From Flavobacteriales bacterium UBA7443 (GTDB lineage Bacteria; Bacteroidota; Bacteroidia; Flavobacteriales_D; Sanyastnellaceae): a DNA stretch of 7,433 bases. Location: NCBI GenBank assembly GCA_002477505.1, contig DLQB01000125.1, positions 1-7,433 of the forward strand, read 5' to 3'. How positions within the stretch are numbered: position 1 is the first letter of the stretch; each line of letters opens with the position of its first letter. The notes under the pieces were generated by a model that worked only from the letters and a program-made list of their open reading frames with translations, did not search any database and was not told where the DNA came from. The position numbers and the translations under genes were made by a program. Below are positions 5,771 to 7,433 of the stretch, in pieces.

Positions 5771-6948
5771 GTACGATCAAAACGCCATCATCCGATTCAC
5801 CGAATCCGAAGCAAGCGCAAGGGTTTCGAGTATTCAGCACAGCCGTATCGCTGGCCTTGGCTGAAGTCATCTTCTGGATTGCCATTTTATCCGGTTGGTA
5901 CAGCCTGCGGCAAGTGGCTCCGAATGTACAAATTGAACATTCGGATTGGTGGCCCATTTTACTTCTAGTGCCCGTCGTGGTTGGCGTTTTTGTTTGGAGC
6001 CTGAACCGCAAGCAGCGCCTGGCGCGCATGCTCGCCGATGAGCAACTTTGGCCAACTATTTTACCCCATTGGCGGCCACAGCTGCACGGATGGAAGTTTT
6101 TCGTCTGGCGCCTTGCATTTGCTGCCGTGCTCATTGGAATCTTGGACATTAAAGTTGGTGCGAGATTAAAAGAAGTGAAAAGCGAAGGCGTCGATGTCAT
6201 GGTTGCCTTAGACGTTTCCAAGAGCATGGAAGCGGAAGACCTCGGAGCTAGTCGCCTAGCAGTGGCCAAACGAAGCATTGAACGTTTGATTGACCAACTG
6301 GATGGAGACCGAATAGGCTTGGTGATTTTTGGTGGCGATGCATTTGTGCAATGCCCGATAACAACGGATTATGGTGCTGCTAAGCTGTTTCTTCAGGGCG
6401 TCAATACAGGAGCAATCCCAGTGCAAGGCACCGCGGTTGGCAGGGCCATAGAAGTCTGTTCATCGGGGTTTTCAGAATCGTCTCCTGCCTCCAAAATGAT
6501 TGTACTATTTACGGATGGGGAAAGCCATGAGGACGACGCAGTCAAGGCAGCGACAACTGCTGCAGAAGCTGGAATTGAAGTGCATACCATTGGCATGGGA
6601 AGCGCATCGGGAGCACCCATCCCGCTCTACGACCGTTACGGCCGTCCGTCGGGATTCAAAAATGACGCCGACGGCAATCCCATCGTTACGACCCTCGACG
6701 AGGCAACACTCATCGAGACCGCTCGTGCCGGAAATGGAAGTTACATTCAAGCCGCTGGTGGGTTGGTCAACATCTCCCCCATTTTGCAAGCAATGAATGG
6801 CATGGAACAGGCAGAAGTCGCTACCATGTCCTATACCGACTACACGCACCACTTTCATTGGTTCTTCATCTTTGCCGTTGCGATGCTCCTCCTCGAAGGG
6901 CTAATGAGTTCTGACTTGTTCCGCCGACGCCTTACTCCAAATCCATGA
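5767..6948 (+). CDS. batB: BatB, VWA-domain inner-membrane protein
   Basis: A 393-residue paralogue of BatA. MIDAS residues: DVSKS (D149, S151, S153), Thr in QGTAVG (T222) and Asp in LFTDGESHED (D250); the DGExHE form is typical of BatB. The post-MIDAS region with IPLYDRYGRPSGFKNDADG (about 285-303) and LDEATLIETARAGNGSYIQA is also BatB-like. Hydrophobic segments lie at about 26-42, 62-77, 111-127 and 363-380. The loop 78-110 is strongly basic (NRKQRLARM), placing it in the cytoplasm and the VWA domain in the periplasm. The first ~55 residues, a hydrophilic tail plus one helix, precede what looks like the usual family N-terminus at about HSDWWPILLLVPVV, making this copy longer than common BatB proteins. 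Where BatA has ARPQ, BatB has LDIKVG. Start and stop each overlap a neighbour by 4 bases (ATGA). Confidence 0.95.
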   Translation: MSTIKTPSSDSPNPKQAQGFRVFSTAVSLALAEVIFWIAILSGWYSLRQVAPNVQIEHSDWWPILLLVPVVVGVFVWSLNRKQRLARMLADEQLWPTILPHWRPQLHGWKFFVWRLAFAAVLIGILDIKVGARLKEVKSEGVDVMVALDVSKSMEAEDLGASRLAVAKRSIERLIDQLDGDRIGLVIFGGDAFVQCPITTDYGAAKLFLQGVNTGAIPVQGTAVGRAIEVCSSGFSESSPASKMIVLFTDGESHEDDAVKAATTAAEAGIEVHTIGMGSASGAPIPLYDRYGRPSGFKNDADGNPIVTTLDEATLIETARAGNGSYIQAAGGLVNISPILQAMNGMEQAEVATMSYTDYTHHFHWFFIFAVAMLLLEGLMSSDLFRRRLTPNP

Positions 6949-7433
6949 AAAGCATGAAAAACATCCATGTCGGCTTGGCCTTGTGCACCTTATTGTTCTG
7001 TCACACCACGATGGTTGGGCAGAATAATGATTCGTTCGCAAAAGCCTCGATCATCGAAGGAATCCAACAATTTCAAAATGGCGAGGAAGGTGCAGATAGC
7101 CTATTTGCATTGGGCGAAGCGCATTCTGAGCTCGCTCCAATCGCTGCGTATAACCGGGGTCGTTCGATGCTGGAAAATCAAGAAGGACTGACGGAAGCCC
7201 GCCAAGCCTTCCAACGGGCGATTTCCAAAACAGAAGATGAATCACTTATTGCTGATGCGTGGTACAACACGGCCAACAGCCTCATGCTCGAACAGGATTT
7301 GGATGGTGCGATTGAAGGTTACAAATCAGCTTTGCGGGTGAATCCCGGACATGATGCCGCCCGATTCAATTTGGCTCAAGCAATTCGCATGAAGCAAGAC
7401 CAGCAGGACCAGCAGGATCAACAAGACCAGCAG
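6945..7433 (+). CDS. batC: BatC, TPR protein, first 163 codons (runs off right edge)
   Basis: Exported tetratricopeptide-repeat protein of the Bat complex, incomplete here. The frame is open from ATG 6945 to the last base. Residues 1-25 form a signal peptide or anchor (basic MKSMKN, hydrophobic VGLALCTLLF). C19 follows LLF, which is a poor lipobox, so I do not call it a lipoprotein. Two TPR units are visible, at about 66-99 (IAAYNRGRSMLENQ onward) and 104-137 (DAWYNTANSLMLEQ, then GAIEGYKSALRVNP), with a third helix starting at 138. The sequence then enters a Gln/Asp repeat at 152-163, as in other BatC proteins, which have low-complexity Q-rich stretches after the TPRs. TPRs suggest a role in holding complex partners in the periplasm. 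A second ATG at 6954 is possible, but 6945 gives the ATGA overlap with batB seen throughout the operon. Confidence 0.9.
   Translation, partial: MKSMKNIHVGLALCTLLFCHTTMVGQNNDSFAKASIIEGIQQFQNGEEGADSLFALGEAHSELAPIAAYNRGRSMLENQEGLTEARQAFQRAISKTEDESLIADAWYNTANSLMLEQDLDGAIEGYKSALRVNPGHDAARFNLAQAIRMKQDQQDQQDQQDQQ
7398..7433 (+). repeat. In-frame 9-base tandem repeat (Asp-Gln-Gln) in batC
   Basis: Four units of the form GAYCARCAR, coding DQQ each, fill the last 36 bases and continue beyond the edge. Units differ at third positions (GAC/GAT, CAG/CAA), so the array is not freshly expanded throughout. In-frame 9-base units can gain or lose copies without a frameshift. The total copy number cannot be seen. 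Confidence 0.85.

Noticed and set aside
5751..6278. Minus-strand open frame of 175 codons opposite the start of batB
   Set aside because: It lies antisense to BatB, which has complete family motifs. The translation is low in information and resembles no known family.
6945..7022. BatC as a lipoprotein through C19
   Set aside because: The residues before the Cys are LLF; the -1 position lacks the small residue expected of a lipobox.
1721..7433. Idea that the MoxR plus VWA cluster is a new defence system (MoxR-VWA modules occur in several ternary or phage-defence systems)
   Set aside because: Gene order, the DUF58 gene, membrane-anchored BatA and BatB motifs and the TPR protein match the known Bat operon. 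No nuclease, protease or sensor effector is present.

Overview
The window looks like ordinary chromosomal DNA of a member of the Bacteroidota. The main reasons are the gene order moxR - DUF58 - membrane protein - batA - batB - batC, which is the standard Bacteroidota aerotolerance (Bat) operon, and intergenic matches to the phylum's own promoter consensus (TTG about 19-20 bases before TAnnTTTG). Most genes also lack a clear Shine-Dalgarno sequence. Genus or family cannot be fixed from the sequence alone. I see no mobile element, CRISPR array, tRNA, rRNA or sign of recent transfer.

Layout. On the minus strand, positions 1-570 hold the first 190 codons of threonyl-tRNA synthetase (thrS), which runs off the left edge. 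To its right, also on the minus strand, is a two-gene unit: a MazG-like nucleotide pyrophosphohydrolase (1619-1164), then a DUF4442 hotdog-fold protein (1167-655) that starts inside the stop codon of the first. From 1721 to the right edge, everything on the plus strand is one tightly packed operon: a MoxR AAA+ ATPase, a DUF58 protein with a von Willebrand A (VWA) type metal site, a membrane protein with a signal peptide and a DUF4381/BatD-like cytoplasmic domain, the VWA membrane proteins BatA and BatB, and the TPR protein BatC, cut by the right edge inside a Gln/Asp-rich repeat. The 101-base gap between the two divergent units carries two face-to-face promoter candidates whose -7 boxes share two bases.

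How the genes work together. MoxR ATPases are thought to act as chaperones that remodel or load partner proteins containing VWA domains. The DUF58 protein is the likely cytoplasmic partner. BatA and BatB would present their VWA domains on the periplasmic side, with the third-gene product and BatC (TPR) as further members of an envelope complex. The exact biochemical role of Bat systems is not settled; they have been linked to oxygen tolerance and envelope stress.

This is a recognisable system, not a new one. The parts most worth a second look are an apparent extra N-terminal membrane helix in both BatA and BatB, the overlapping divergent promoters with a pair of CAATTG palindromes, and the uncertain start of the third operon gene.
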